54,802 nucleotides of DNA from JAMIFN01 sp035906235 (GTDB lineage: Bacteria; Pseudomonadota; Gammaproteobacteria; Burkholderiales; Burkholderiaceae_C). The first letter of the stretch is position 1. Every line of letters begins with the position of its first letter. The notes beneath the pieces are model-generated. The model ran no database searches. It was given only the letters and a program-made list of their open reading frames with translations, and was not told where the DNA came from. The position numbers were made by a program, and so were the translations under genes. Shown here piece after piece: positions 38,943 to 48,742 of the stretch. Location: assembly GCA_035906235.1 (NCBI GenBank), contig JAMIFN010000082.1, positions 1 to 54,802 on the forward strand, in the 5' to 3' direction.

Positions 38943-40475
38943 TTACAGCGGAATATTGCCGTGTTTGCGCCAAGGGTTTTCCAGCTTTTTGTCTTTCAGC
39001 ATGACCAGCGAACGGCAGATGCGTTTGCGCGTCTCGTGCGGCAAGATGACATCGTCGATAAAGCCACGGCTGCCAGCCACGAATGGGTTGGCAAAGCGAT
39101 CTTTGTACTCTTGCTCTTTGGCGGCGATTTTGGCGGCGTCGCCCTTGTCTTCGCGGAAGATGATTTCCACCGCGCCCTTAGCGCCCATCACGGCGATTTC
39201 GGCGTTCGGCCAAGCCAGGTTGACATCGCCGCGCAGGTGCTTAGAGCTCATCACATCGTAGGCGCCGCCGTAGGCTTTGCGCGTGATAACGGTGATTTTT
39301 GGCACGGTGCATTCGGCGTAAGCGTAGAGCAGCTTGGCACCGTGCTTGATGATGCCGCCGTATTCTTGGCTGGTGCCGGGCATAAAGCCTGGGACATCGA
39401 CAAAGGTCACCAGCGGGATGTTGAAGGCATCGCAGAAACGCACAAAGCGCGCGGCTTTGATAGAGGATTTGATGTCCAAGCAGCCCGCCAGCACCAAAGG
39501 CTGGTTGGCGACGATGCCCACGGTCTGGCCGTCCATGCGGGCAAAGCCGACGATGATGTTTTTCGCGTATTCGGGTTGGATTTCAAAGAAATCGCCGTCA
39601 TCTACGGTTTTGACAATCAGCTCTTTCATGTCGTAAGGCTGATTGGGGTTGGCGGGCACCAGGGTGTCCAGGCTCTTGTCGGCGCGGTCGATGGGGTCAC
39701 CGCTGGGGCGCACGGGCGCTTTTTCTTTGTTATTGAGCGGCAGGTAGTTGTAGAGGCGGCGCAGCATCAGCAGGGCCTCGACATCGTTTTCAAAAGCCAA
39801 ATCGGCCACGCCAGACTTGGTGGTGTGGGTAATCGACCCGCCCAGTTCTTCGGCCGTGACTTCTTCGTGCGTCACGGTTTTCACCACTTCGGGGCCAGTG
39901 ACGAACATATAAGAGCTGTCTTTCACCATAAAGATGAAGTCGGTCATGGCGGGTGAATACACCGCGCCACCAGCCGATGGGCCCATGATCATGGAGATTT
40001 GCGGAATCACGCCCGATGCCATGACATTGCGCTGGAAGATCTCGGCATAGCCGCCTAGCGAAGCCACGCCCTCTTGAATGCGCGCGCCACCTGAATCGTT
40101 CAGGCCAATCACGGGGGCGCCCACTTTCATGGCCTGGTCCATGACTTTGCAGATTTTCTCGGCATGGGCTTCAGACAGGGCGCCGCCAAATACGGTGAAA
40201 TCTTGGCTGAAGACAAACACCAAACGGCCATTGATCATGCCGTAACCTGTGACCACGCCGTCGCCAGGGATTTTGTCGTCTTGCATGCCGAACTCGGTGC
40301 AGCGATGCTCGACAAACATATCCCATTCTTCAAAAGTGCCTTCGTCTAGCAAGATTTCCAAGCGTTCGCGCGCGGTGAGCTTGCCTTTTTTGTGCTGAGA
40401 GTCGATGCGTCGTTGCCCGCCACCCAGTCGCGCGGCGGCGCGCTTGGCTTCGAGTTGCTCGAGGATTTCTTTCAT
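38943..40475 (-). CDS. pccB: Propionyl-CoA carboxylase beta (carboxyltransferase) subunit
   Basis: A 510-residue protein with both crotonase-fold halves of acyl-CoA carboxyltransferases: LNDSGGARIQEGVASLGGY with the acyl-CoA pocket, MGPSAGGAVYSPAMTDF, and in the second half FVDVPGFMPGTSQEYGGIIKHGAKLLYAY and RKAYGGAYDVMSSKH. The end RKHGNIPL is typical of PccB. It is the first gene of the pccB-META-pccA run. Methylmalonyl-CoA mutase is not in this window. Confidence 0.95.
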   Translation of the reverse strand: MKEILEQLEAKRAAARLGGGQRRIDSQHKKGKLTARERLEILLDEGTFEEWDMFVEHRCTEFGMQDDKIPGDGVVTGYGMINGRLVFVFSQDFTVFGGALSEAHAEKICKVMDQAMKVGAPVIGLNDSGGARIQEGVASLGGYAEIFQRNVMASGVIPQISMIMGPSAGGAVYSPAMTDFIFMVKDSSYMFVTGPEVVKTVTHEEVTAEELGGSITHTTKSGVADLAFENDVEALLMLRRLYNYLPLNNKEKAPVRPSGDPIDRADKSLDTLVPANPNQPYDMKELIVKTVDDGDFFEIQPEYAKNIIVGFARMDGQTVGIVANQPLVLAGCLDIKSSIKAARFVRFCDAFNIPLVTFVDVPGFMPGTSQEYGGIIKHGAKLLYAYAECTVPKITVITRKAYGGAYDVMSSKHLRGDVNLAWPNAEIAVMGAKGAVEIIFREDKGDAAKIAAKEQEYKDRFANPFVAGSRGFIDDVILPHETRKRICRSLVMLKDKKLENPWRKHGNIPL

Positions 40476-40956
40476 GAACGGTCCTTTAAATCGCAGGTTT
40501 TATTAGCAAAATGGAAAAAACGAGCCTAGGCAAGAACAGTCGCGCAGGCCACAGGCGCTCGCAGATTCTCAATCTAGGCATAAACCCGCTAATCATACCG
40601 TCTTTACCTGAGGCGACTTTTAGCAAATACCGACTAGATCAGGGCTGTACAGAGGCAAAAAACATCAGCTGATACACGCGCTGCGGGTTTGCAAATTTGC
40701 CAATGCCTGATTTTTTCGTGCGCACCCATGCGGGCCACTCATGGCCTAGGGCTGGGCTGGGGCTGGGGCTGGGCTGGGGCTGGGCTGGGTAGGCTTTGGG
40801 CGGTCTGCGCGCATTTGCTGGCAAAAGCGAGGCAAAAGGATGGCAAAAGGGCAGCAAAACCCTGGCGGGCTTGTGCAATACTCGCTGTCAGTACACGCGC
40901 AGTTTTTTGCCCTTCGCGTGTTTTGCTTTTTCTCCCTTTGCCATTTTTGCCGTGCT
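40476..40956. other. Non-coding interval upstream of pccB and pepN with a G-rich tract
   Basis: It holds the divergent promoters of pccB and pepN. At 40749-40793 the plus strand has eight runs of three or four G separated by CT (GGGCTGGG type), a strong G-quadruplex candidate. It lies about 160 bases before the pepN start. Then GGCAAAAG-type short repeats occur near 40830-40855. I see no gene. Confidence 0.6.
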
Positions 40957-43659
40957 ATGACGACTGCTGCTGTGCCCACCATGATTTACCGCCAAGACTA
41001 TGCTCCGCCTGCCTGGCTGATAGACAGCGTGGACCTGACTTTTGACCTAGACGCGGCCAAAACCCGGGTCTTGAGCCGCCTGCAAGTGCGCCGCAACCCC
41101 GCTGCGGCTCCGGCCGATAGCGCTGCGCCTTTGGTGCTGGTGGGCGAGGCCATCAGCCTGGCGCGGGTCATGGTTAATGGCCAGGGCTGCTCTTTCCGCA
41201 CCGAAGATGGCGACCAGCGCCTGATTTTGGACAAACTGCCCGATGCCTGCGAGTTGGAAATTTTTACCCTGTGCAAGCCGGCAGAAAACACCGAGCTTTC
41301 AGGTCTCTACGCCACCCAGGGCGCCTTGCTGACGCAGTGCGAGGCCGAGGGCTTTCGCCGTATCACCTATTTTTTAGACCGCCCCGATGTCATGGCCAGC
41401 TACAGCGTGACTTTGCGTGCGGACAAGGCCAAATACCCTGTGCTGCTGTCGAATGGCAATTTGCAAGAGCAAGGCGATTTGGATGATGGCCGCCACTTTG
41501 CGCGCTGGCAAGATCCGCACAAAAAACCCAGCTATTTGTTTGCCCTCGTCGCGGGTAATTTGGTCTGCCGCGAGCAAAAAATCAAGGCGCGCAGTGGCAG
41601 CGAACATCTGCTGCAAATCTATGTGCAAGCTGGCGATTTGGACAAAACCGAACACGCCATGGACTCGCTGATTGCCTCTATCGCCTGGGACGAAGCGCGC
41701 TTTGGCCTGAGCTTGGATTTGGAGCGCTTCATGATCGTGGCCACCAGCGACTTCAATATGGGGGCGATGGAAAACAAAGGCCTGAACATCTTCAACACCA
41801 AGTATGTGCTGGCTAATCCCGCCACCGCGACCGATGAGGATTTTGCCGCCATCGAGTCGGTCATAGGCCATGAGTATTTCCATAACTGGACGGGCAACCG
41901 CATCACCTGCCGCGACTGGTTTCAGCTCTCGCTGAAAGAGGGGCTGACCGTTTTTCGCGACCAAGAATTTAGCCAAGACATGATGGGCAGCGCCAGCGCC
42001 GCCGCCGTCAGCCGCATTAACGATGTGCGCGTGCTGCGCATGGCGCAATTTAGCGAGGATGCCGGCCCCATGGCGCATCCTGTGCGCCCCGAGCAATACC
42101 AAGAAATCAACAACTTCTACACCGCCACCGTGTACGACAAAGGCGCGGAAGTGGTGCGCATGGTCCAAACCTTAGTGGAACGCGAAGGTTTCCGCAAAGG
42201 CATGGATTTGTACTTTGCCCGTCACGACGGCCAGGCTGTCACTTGCGACGATTTTGCCCAGTGCATGGCCGATGCCAACCCCAGCAGCAGTTTGGCGCAG
42301 CATTTAGAGGCCTTTAAACGCTGGTACGCGCAAGCGGGCACGCCGCGTGTGGCTAGTCTGGGCCGCTGGGACGCCGCCAGCCAAACCTACACCCTGAAGC
42401 TAAGCCAAAGCTGCCCAGCTACGCCAAATCAGACGGAGAAATTGCCTTTCGTGATTCCTGTGCGCATGGGGCTGCTGGGCGCCGACGGCAGCGCCTTGCC
42501 CCTGCAACTAGAAGGCGAGAGCGCCGCCGTAGGCGCTGAGCGCGTCTTGCTCCTGACCGAGGCCGAACACTACTTCACCTTTGTCGGTGTGAGCCAAGCC
42601 CCGACCCTGTCTTTATTCAGAGGTTTTTCAGCACCAATTATCCATATTTCGCCGCCAAACCTGCCTGAGCAGCTATTAATTTTGCAGCACGATAAGGATG
42701 CCTTCAACCGCTGGGAAGCGGCGCAGCAACTCATGGTGCAAGCAGCGCTGCAGGCCTATGGCGCAGCGGATGGGGCTGAACCCGTCATGTCGGCCGCGCT
42801 TTTAAGGGCATTGCAAAGCGTGCTGCGCGACGAGGGTTTAGACCCAGCCTTGCGGACTTTGGTGTTGACCCTGCCGGCCGAAAGCTATTTGGCCGAACAA
42901 GTCTCGCAACTAGACGCACAAAAACTGCACCGCGTGCGTGAAGCCATGCGCGCGCAATTGGCGCAGGCGCTGCACGCCGACTGGCTGGCGGTTTTTGCCG
43001 CGCACAGCGACACAGGCGCTTATGCCCCCACCGCGCAGGCGGCTGGGCGGCGCGCCTTGGCCAATCTGGCGCTGGCTGCGATCTGCCTGCAGGCCGTAGC
43101 CACAGGCGATGCCGTCTGGCAGGGCAAAACCCTGCAACGCTTTAAAGATGCCAGCAATATGACCGACCGCTGGGGTGCGCTGCTGGCCTTGGCGCACAGT
43201 GGCAGCGCCCTGAGCCAAGGGGCCTTGGACAAGTTTTACCAGCTCTACCAGCAAGAAGCCCTGGTGGTGGACAAATGGTTTGCTCTGCAAGCGAGCCTGC
43301 CAGAAGCCGCAGCGGCAGGCAGTGTGCTACCGCAGGTGAAAAAACTGTTGCAGCACCCCGCGTTTAATTTGAAAAACCCCAACCGTGCACGCAGCCTGGT
43401 CTTTGCCTATTGCGCCAATGCGGCGGCTTTTCACCGCGCCGATGCCGCTGGCTATGTGTTCTGGGCCGAGCAAGTATTGGCGCTCGACAGCTTTAACAGC
43501 CAAACGGCGGCGCGCTTGGCGCGTATGCTCGAACGCTGGAGCCGCTTGGCCGAGCCGCAGCGCAGCGGTGCGTTCGAAGCCATCAGCCGCGTGGCGGCCA
43601 AAAGCAGCCTCAGCCGCGATGTGCGTGAAGTGTTAGAACGCGCCTTGGCGCAGGCTTGA
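40957..43659 (+). CDS. pepN: Aminopeptidase N
   Basis: A 900-residue M1 zinc metallopeptidase. The exopeptidase motif GAMEN is near residue 267, the zinc site HEYFHNWTGN near 305 with the third ligand in KEGLTVFRDQEF, and the catalytic tyrosine lies further on in the conserved FYTATVYDKGAEVVRM. Four domains of the E. coli type (870 residues) follow. The ATG at 40957 is supported by IYRQDYAPPAWLIDSVDLTFDLD. In the hinge before HDKDAFNRWEAAQ the coding sequence contains a dispersed-repeat copy (42651-42683), encoding PPNLPEQLLI. Confidence 0.95.
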   Translation: MTTAAVPTMIYRQDYAPPAWLIDSVDLTFDLDAAKTRVLSRLQVRRNPAAAPADSAAPLVLVGEAISLARVMVNGQGCSFRTEDGDQRLILDKLPDACELEIFTLCKPAENTELSGLYATQGALLTQCEAEGFRRITYFLDRPDVMASYSVTLRADKAKYPVLLSNGNLQEQGDLDDGRHFARWQDPHKKPSYLFALVAGNLVCREQKIKARSGSEHLLQIYVQAGDLDKTEHAMDSLIASIAWDEARFGLSLDLERFMIVATSDFNMGAMENKGLNIFNTKYVLANPATATDEDFAAIESVIGHEYFHNWTGNRITCRDWFQLSLKEGLTVFRDQEFSQDMMGSASAAAVSRINDVRVLRMAQFSEDAGPMAHPVRPEQYQEINNFYTATVYDKGAEVVRMVQTLVEREGFRKGMDLYFARHDGQAVTCDDFAQCMADANPSSSLAQHLEAFKRWYAQAGTPRVASLGRWDAASQTYTLKLSQSCPATPNQTEKLPFVIPVRMGLLGADGSALPLQLEGESAAVGAERVLLLTEAEHYFTFVGVSQAPTLSLFRGFSAPIIHISPPNLPEQLLILQHDKDAFNRWEAAQQLMVQAALQAYGAADGAEPVMSAALLRALQSVLRDEGLDPALRTLVLTLPAESYLAEQVSQLDAQKLHRVREAMRAQLAQALHADWLAVFAAHSDTGAYAPTAQAAGRRALANLALAAICLQAVATGDAVWQGKTLQRFKDASNMTDRWGALLALAHSGSALSQGALDKFYQLYQQEALVVDKWFALQASLPEAAAAGSVLPQVKKLLQHPAFNLKNPNRARSLVFAYCANAAAFHRADAAGYVFWAEQVLALDSFNSQTAARLARMLERWSRLAEPQRSGAFEAISRVAAKSSLSRDVREVLERALAQA
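42651..42683 (+). repeat. Dispersed repeat inside pepN
   Basis: GCCGCCAAACCTGCCTGAGC, then AGCTATTAATTTT, shares a run of 22 identical bases with the intergenic copy at 35945-35983. It is read in frame as PPNLPEQLLI. Confidence 0.85.
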
Positions 43660-43692
43660 TATTTTTTTACTCACTATCCAAGGGAGCTTTTC

Positions 43693-44433
43693 ATGCGTAT
43701 TTTCTCGAGCCTCATCATCGGTATCAGCCTCATCGTCGGCTTGTATTTAGCAGGCAGCAATATTGGCCAGGGCGGCTCGCGCTTTCGCGCCGACAACCGC
43801 AGCCTCACCGTCAAAGGTTTGGCCGAGCAGCAGGTCAAGGCCGACACGGCGCATTGGCGCATACAGTTCCGGCGCGCAGGCAATGATTTGAGCGTGTTGC
43901 AGGCAGAAATCGCGCAAGACAAAGGGCGCACACAGGCATTTTTGCAAAAGCAAGGTTTTGACCCTAAAGAGCTGACCATGCCGCCCGTGCGCGTGGTCGA
44001 TAAACTGGCCAATGAATATGGCGGCGGCAATGAGCATGGCATGCGCTATATCGTTAGCGGCCAAGTCATCATCATCAGCGCCAAAGTCGATTTGGTGCAG
44101 CAGGCCGAGCTGAACTTAGGGCAGTTGCAAGCCGAAGGCGTGATGCTCGATGTCAAAGAAGAAGGCAATGCGGCCAACCCAAGCTACAGCCTGAGCAACT
44201 TCAACGACGAGTTGCGCCCCAAACTGCTGCAAGACGCCACCAAAAACGCGCGTGAAACCGCGCAGCAATTTGCCAAAAACCTGGGCGTAGATGTGGGCAA
44301 GGTGCGCAATGCCAACCAAGGCGTGATCCAGATTTTGGGCGCTGATGGGCAAGACGAATCGGGCTATAGCAGCACCAGCTCAACCCAGAAAAAACTGCGC
44401 GTCGTTAGCACCTTTGAATTTGAACTGAAGTAA
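43693..44433 (+). CDS. SIMPL-domain (DUF541) membrane-anchored protein
   Basis: A 246-residue protein with one N-terminal anchor helix (IIGISLIVGLYLAGSNIGQ). A SIMPL domain follows: LTVKGLAEQQVKADTAHWRIQF, RTQAFLQKQGF, YIVSGQVIIIS, and DATKNARETAQQFAKNLGVDVGKV. SIMPL proteins form periplasmic oligomers, but the function in most species is unknown. An AAGGGAGC ribosome-binding site is seven bases from the start. The next gene, dnaE, begins directly at the base after its stop codon. Confidence 0.85.
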   Translation: MRIFSSLIIGISLIVGLYLAGSNIGQGGSRFRADNRSLTVKGLAEQQVKADTAHWRIQFRRAGNDLSVLQAEIAQDKGRTQAFLQKQGFDPKELTMPPVRVVDKLANEYGGGNEHGMRYIVSGQVIIISAKVDLVQQAELNLGQLQAEGVMLDVKEEGNAANPSYSLSNFNDELRPKLLQDATKNARETAQQFAKNLGVDVGKVRNANQGVIQILGADGQDESGYSSTSSTQKKLRVVSTFEFELK

Positions 44434-47400
44434 ATGAGCGATTTTGTCCATCTGCGCCTGCACACCGAGTATTCGGTCGTCGATAGCACCCTGCGCGTTG
44501 ATGAAGCCATAGCCGCCGCTGCCAAGGACGGGCAGGGCGCCTTGGCCATCAGCGACTTGAACAATATGTTCGCCGCCGTGAAGTTTTACAAGGCGGCGCG
44601 GGGCAAGGGCATCAAACCCCTATTGGGCGCAGAAGTGACGGTGCAAGGCAGCCCGCTGCCGAACGCGGGGCCGGCGGGGTCAAGCCGGGTTTTGCTTTTG
44701 GTGCAAAACCAGCAGGGCTACCTCAATCTGTGCGAATTGCTGGCGCGTAGCTGGACGCAAAGCCCCACCCCCCTGAGCGCCGCGCTGAGTTGGGGCGCGC
44801 TGACCGAGCTGGGGGCAGGGCTGATCGTGCTCTCAGGCGCCGACGCAGGCCTGGTAGGGCAGGCATTATTGGCCGAAGACGATACCCGTGCCGCAGAACT
44901 GGCGCTGGCCATGGCGCAGCGTTTTCCGCATCGCTTTTATTTAGAAGTGCAGCGCGCCGGCCGCCCTCTGGACGAGCGGCACACCGCCGCTTGCGCGCGT
45001 TTGGCGGCGCGTTTAAATCTGCCTTTGGTGGCCACGCAGCCCGTGCAATTTTTGCAAGAAAGCGATTTTGAAGCGCACGAAACGCGGGTCTGCATTGCCG
45101 ATGGCGAGCTGCTGGGCAGCCCGCAGCGCATCCGCCGCTTTAGCCCTGAGCAATACTTCAAAACCCGGGCGCAAATGCAGGCCTTGTTTGCGGATTTACC
45201 CAGCGCCCTAGCCAATAGCGTGGAGATCGCCAAGCGCTGCTCGATCACCCTCATTTTGGGCAAATCGTGTCTGCCCGATTACCCCGTGCCGCCCGTGGCG
45301 GGCCAACAAATGAGCGAGGAAGCATACTTTCGCTATTCGGCGCTTGCGGGGTTGAACGAGCGCCTCGTCCAGCTTTTCCCCAAAGAGGCCGAACGCCAAG
45401 CCAAACGCGCCAGCTACGAAGAGCGCCTGAACTTTGAGCTGGACACCATCATCAAGATGCAGTTCCCGGGTTACTTCCTCATCGTTTCCGACTTCATCCA
45501 GTGGGCAAAAAATAACGCCTGCCCCGTGGGGCCTGGGCGCGGCTCGGGCGCGGGTTCGCTGGTGGCTTATGCGCTCAAAATTACCGATCTAGACCCCCTG
45601 CAATACGGCCTGCTGTTCGAACGATTTTTAAATCCCGAGCGCGTGTCTATGCCCGACTTTGATATTGACTTTTGCCAAGGCAATCGCGACCGCGTGATTG
45701 ACTATGTAAAGGACAAATACGGGCGCAATGCCGTCAGCCAAATCGCCACCTTTGGCACCATGGCCGCGCGCGGCGTGATCCGCGATGTCGGGCGCGTGCT
45801 GGAAATGTCTTACGGCTTTTGCAATGACATCAGCAAACTCATCCCCAACAAGCCTGGGCTGAATGTCACCCTGGCCAAACCGCCAGCGGTCAAAAAAGAC
45901 GGCGACAAATACACCTACGCCAGCGAAGCCGAGCCTATTTTGGCCGAACGCGAAGCCAAAGAAGAACAGGTGCAAAAGCTGATGGAGATGGCACGCAAGC
46001 TCGAAGGCTTGACGCGCAATATCGGCATGCACGCCGGCGGCGTACTTATCGCCCCAGGCAAACTCACGGATTTTTGCCCGCTCTATCAACAGCCGGGCAG
46101 CAGCTCGGCCGTTAGCCAATTTGACAAAGACGATGTCGAAGCGGCGGGCCTGGTCAAATTCGACTTTTTAGGCTTAGCCACCCTCACCATTTTGGAGATT
46201 GCGCGCCAGCACATCTGCCGCCGCCATCAGGGCATGGAAAACTTTGCTTACGAGCAACTGCCGCTGACGGATAAAAAAGTCTTCCGCGATATTTTCAGCG
46301 CGGGGCTAAGCGAAGCCGTATTCCAGTTTGAATCGGCGGGCATGCAAAAACTGCTCAAACAAGCCCAGCCCGACCGTTTTGAAGACCTGATTGCGCTCAA
46401 CGCCCTGTACCGCCCAGGGCCTATGGACAACATCCCCGACTTTATTGCCGGCAAGCGCGACCCCGCTGCGGTGCGCTACCCGCATCCGCTGCTGGAGGGC
46501 ATGCTGCGCGAGACCTACGGCATCATGGTCTACCAAGAGCAGGTCATGCAGGCGGCGCAAATTTTAGGCGGCTACTCGCTAGGCGGCGCCGATATGCTGC
46601 GCCGCGCCATGGGCAAGAAAAAAGCCGAAGAAATGGCCGAGCACCGCGCCATCTTCCGCGCCGGCGCGGCCAAAAATGACATCGCCGAGCAGCGCGCTGA
46701 CGAAATTTTCGATTTGATGGAAAAGTTCGCCGGCTACGGCTTCAACAAATCGCACGCCGCCGCTTACTCGCTGCTGGCCTACCACACCGCTTGGCTCAAA
46801 GCCCATTACCCGGCCGAGTTCTACTGCGGCAATATGACGGTGGAGATGGGCAATACCGACAAGCTGCAAGTATTGGTAGACGACGCCACCCGGCGCTTTG
46901 GCATCAGCTTTGAATTGCCCGACATCAACCGTGGCGAATACGCCTTTGTGCCCGTCAGCGACCGTGTGGTGCGCTATGGCCTAGGCGCCATCAAAGGCAC
47001 GGGCGAGCAAGCCATAGAAGCCATCGTGCGCGAGCGCCAGGCGAGTGGCGACTACCGCTCCTTCTTTGACTTCATGGGGCGGCTCGACCGCAGCAAAGTC
47101 AATAAACGCACGGTGGAGGCGCTGGTCAATGCGGGCGCGTTTGACAGCCTGCACCTGTGCCGCGCCACGCTTTTGGCCGCCGTGGACATGGGCATGGCCT
47201 ACGCCGCCGCGCAAGAGGCCCATGCCAACCAAGGCGGACTGTTTGATTTTGCGCAAGAGCAAGATGGCAACGACAACTTTGCGCCCGAGCTGCCCGCCTG
47301 CCAGCCCTGGGATCTGCGGCAAAAACTGGCGCAAGAAAAAGCTGCCATTGGCTATCACCTCTCGGGGCATTTGTTCGACGCCTACGCCCTAGAAGTGCGG

Positions 47401-47991
47401 CAATTTGCCACCACCCGCATCAGCGATCTGGCCGACAGCCGCGATCTGCAAACCATCGCAGGCATTGTGCGCAGCAAACGCGCCATCAACACCGCACGCG
47501 GCAAGCTGCTGGTGGTGGTGCTCGATGACAAAAGCGCCAGCATGGAAGTGAGTCTGCCGCAAACGGGCGAGGGCGATGCCGAGCAGGACGAGCGCATCGT
47601 CGAAGACCAAGTGCTGGTGGTGCAGGGCAGCTGCCGCTACGACAAATTCAGCGACAGCCTGCGCTTTAGCGCCAAGCAGCTGCTAGACCTGGCCGCCGCC
47701 CGCGCCCACTTTGGCAAATACCTGCGCATCTACAGCCCCGGCGCACCGCAGCGCCAGCCCGATATAGCCCGCCTGCTGCGCGAATTTCCACCCCGCAGCA
47801 GCATGGGGGACGACGGCTATGAAGTGCAGCTTGGCCTGCCCCTGCGCTTTGCGATACAGGGCGCAGCCTGCCAAGGCGTGGTGCAGCTGCCCAGCCAACA
47901 CCGCTTCTGGCCCAGCGATGCAGCACTCGCGGCCTGGATGCTAGAGGTGGAAGGCGCGCAAACCCAGCTCATCTACCGCGAAAACGCCTAG
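44434..47991 (+). CDS. dnaE: DNA polymerase III alpha subunit
   Basis: The 1185-residue replicative polymerase. The N-terminal PHP domain is FVHLRLHTEYSVVDSTLRVDEA. The palm has the catalytic aspartates in PDFDIDFCQGNRDRVIDYV (near residue 405), preceded by VGPGRGSGAGSLVAYAL. Then come TRNIGMHAGGVLIAP, GFNKSHAAAYSLLAYHTAWLKAHYP, the helix-hairpin-helix region, an OB fold near residue 1010 (LQTIAGIVRSKRAINTARGK) and a C-terminal tail. The ATG follows the SIMPL gene stop without a gap, so the two are likely translationally coupled. There is no separate promoter visible. Confidence 0.97.
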   Translation: MSDFVHLRLHTEYSVVDSTLRVDEAIAAAAKDGQGALAISDLNNMFAAVKFYKAARGKGIKPLLGAEVTVQGSPLPNAGPAGSSRVLLLVQNQQGYLNLCELLARSWTQSPTPLSAALSWGALTELGAGLIVLSGADAGLVGQALLAEDDTRAAELALAMAQRFPHRFYLEVQRAGRPLDERHTAACARLAARLNLPLVATQPVQFLQESDFEAHETRVCIADGELLGSPQRIRRFSPEQYFKTRAQMQALFADLPSALANSVEIAKRCSITLILGKSCLPDYPVPPVAGQQMSEEAYFRYSALAGLNERLVQLFPKEAERQAKRASYEERLNFELDTIIKMQFPGYFLIVSDFIQWAKNNACPVGPGRGSGAGSLVAYALKITDLDPLQYGLLFERFLNPERVSMPDFDIDFCQGNRDRVIDYVKDKYGRNAVSQIATFGTMAARGVIRDVGRVLEMSYGFCNDISKLIPNKPGLNVTLAKPPAVKKDGDKYTYASEAEPILAEREAKEEQVQKLMEMARKLEGLTRNIGMHAGGVLIAPGKLTDFCPLYQQPGSSSAVSQFDKDDVEAAGLVKFDFLGLATLTILEIARQHICRRHQGMENFAYEQLPLTDKKVFRDIFSAGLSEAVFQFESAGMQKLLKQAQPDRFEDLIALNALYRPGPMDNIPDFIAGKRDPAAVRYPHPLLEGMLRETYGIMVYQEQVMQAAQILGGYSLGGADMLRRAMGKKKAEEMAEHRAIFRAGAAKNDIAEQRADEIFDLMEKFAGYGFNKSHAAAYSLLAYHTAWLKAHYPAEFYCGNMTVEMGNTDKLQVLVDDATRRFGISFELPDINRGEYAFVPVSDRVVRYGLGAIKGTGEQAIEAIVRERQASGDYRSFFDFMGRLDRSKVNKRTVEALVNAGAFDSLHLCRATLLAAVDMGMAYAAAQEAHANQGGLFDFAQEQDGNDNFAPELPACQPWDLRQKLAQEKAAIGYHLSGHLFDAYALEVRQFATTRISDLADSRDLQTIAGIVRSKRAINTARGKLLVVVLDDKSASMEVSLPQTGEGDAEQDERIVEDQVLVVQGSCRYDKFSDSLRFSAKQLLDLAAARAHFGKYLRIYSPGAPQRQPDIARLLREFPPRSSMGDDGYEVQLGLPLRFAIQGAACQGVVQLPSQHRFWPSDAALAAWMLEVEGAQTQLIYRENA

Positions 47992-48074
47992 GCTATGCCC
48001 GCATAGGGCACAAGGCTGCGCCGTTGGGCTTGTGCTGGCGAGCTTGAGCTGCACACACTTTCACATGCCAATTT

Positions 48075-48138
48075 TGGGACAATACGGCGTTATTTTGCTG
48101 AAATTACAGGTATTGTCCCAGTATTGAGACAGTAAAGG
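48075..48138. promoter_or_regulatory. Inverted repeat with a third half-site downstream of dnaE
   Basis: TGGGACAATA (48075-48084) and TATTGTCCCA (48111-48120) are perfect inverted arms 26 bases apart, followed by a diverged TATTGAGACA at 48122-48131. This looks like a repressor operator set rather than a terminator because the loop is long and no T run follows. The regulator and regulated gene are unknown; the nearest gene downstream is at 48234. Confidence 0.45.
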
Positions 48139-48186
48139 TTTGCTATATTTATTGATTAAATTTCTCAGGCTGTTTTACAGCTTTAA

Positions 48187-48220
48187 GTTCGAAAAACCTG
48201 CCTGAGCAGCTCACTTTTTT
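48187..48220 (+). repeat. Dispersed repeat before the 113-residue membrane protein gene
   Basis: The copy GTTCGAAAAACCTGCC, then TGAGCAGCTCACTTTTTT. Its AGCT end lies 13 bases before the ATG at 48234. Confidence 0.82.
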
Positions 48221-48233
48221 ACTGATAATTTTG

Positions 48234-48575
48234 ATGAAATTTAAGGCCACTCTGACGGGATTGTTTTTGCGCATGCTCGGGCGCTGGCTGCTTGGCCTAG
48301 GTGCTTATCTGCTGCTGGTGTTGCTGACAGAGTTTTTGGCCAAGGGGTGGGATTTGGATCAACTTAGCACGCGCTCTGCCATCAGCCAGGCTGCTGATGG
48401 CCTGTATCGCGTTTTAACCTGGCCTTACCAAGCACTGTTGCAGACGCAGTTTTTGCCAGCCACGCCAGCGCTGCTCTTCGCTTTGAACGCGCTTTTATGG
48501 GCTGCGCTGTTGTGCGGGCTTTGGCGTTTCGCGCAGCTTGTCCGCAGCCACTCAGCACCTAGCTGCTGGCGCTGA
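48234..48575 (+). CDS. Small two-helix membrane protein of unknown function
   Basis: A 113-residue protein. One hydrophobic helix lies near residues 12-34 (LGRWLLGLGAYLLLVLLTEFLA) and another near 78-102 (LLFALNALLWAALLCGLWRFAQL), with an amphipathic middle. No ribosome-binding site is visible, as a dispersed repeat occupies the usual region. I do not recognise a family. Composition matches neighbouring genes, so it is likely expressed. Confidence 0.6.
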   Translation: MKFKATLTGLFLRMLGRWLLGLGAYLLLVLLTEFLAKGWDLDQLSTRSAISQAADGLYRVLTWPYQALLQTQFLPATPALLFALNALLWAALLCGLWRFAQLVRSHSAPSCWR

Positions 48576-48742
48576 CGGCAGCAGCCCGTGCTTGGCAGTT
48601 CTTGCCTTTATAATGCGCCCGAGAAAAAGGCTGGGCCTAGGCCATGTCTGGCCCGCTATGTTGCTTTTGGTGGCTAGGGCTGGTGCGGCCTTGGCGCCGG
48701 CGCAAAGCGTAGCAAATAGACCGAAATGATCAGGAAGGCAGC

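Noticed and set aside
38928..39956. Plus-strand frame of 342 codons opposite pccB
   Set aside because: Antisense shadow of the carboxyltransferase gene; no family resemblance.
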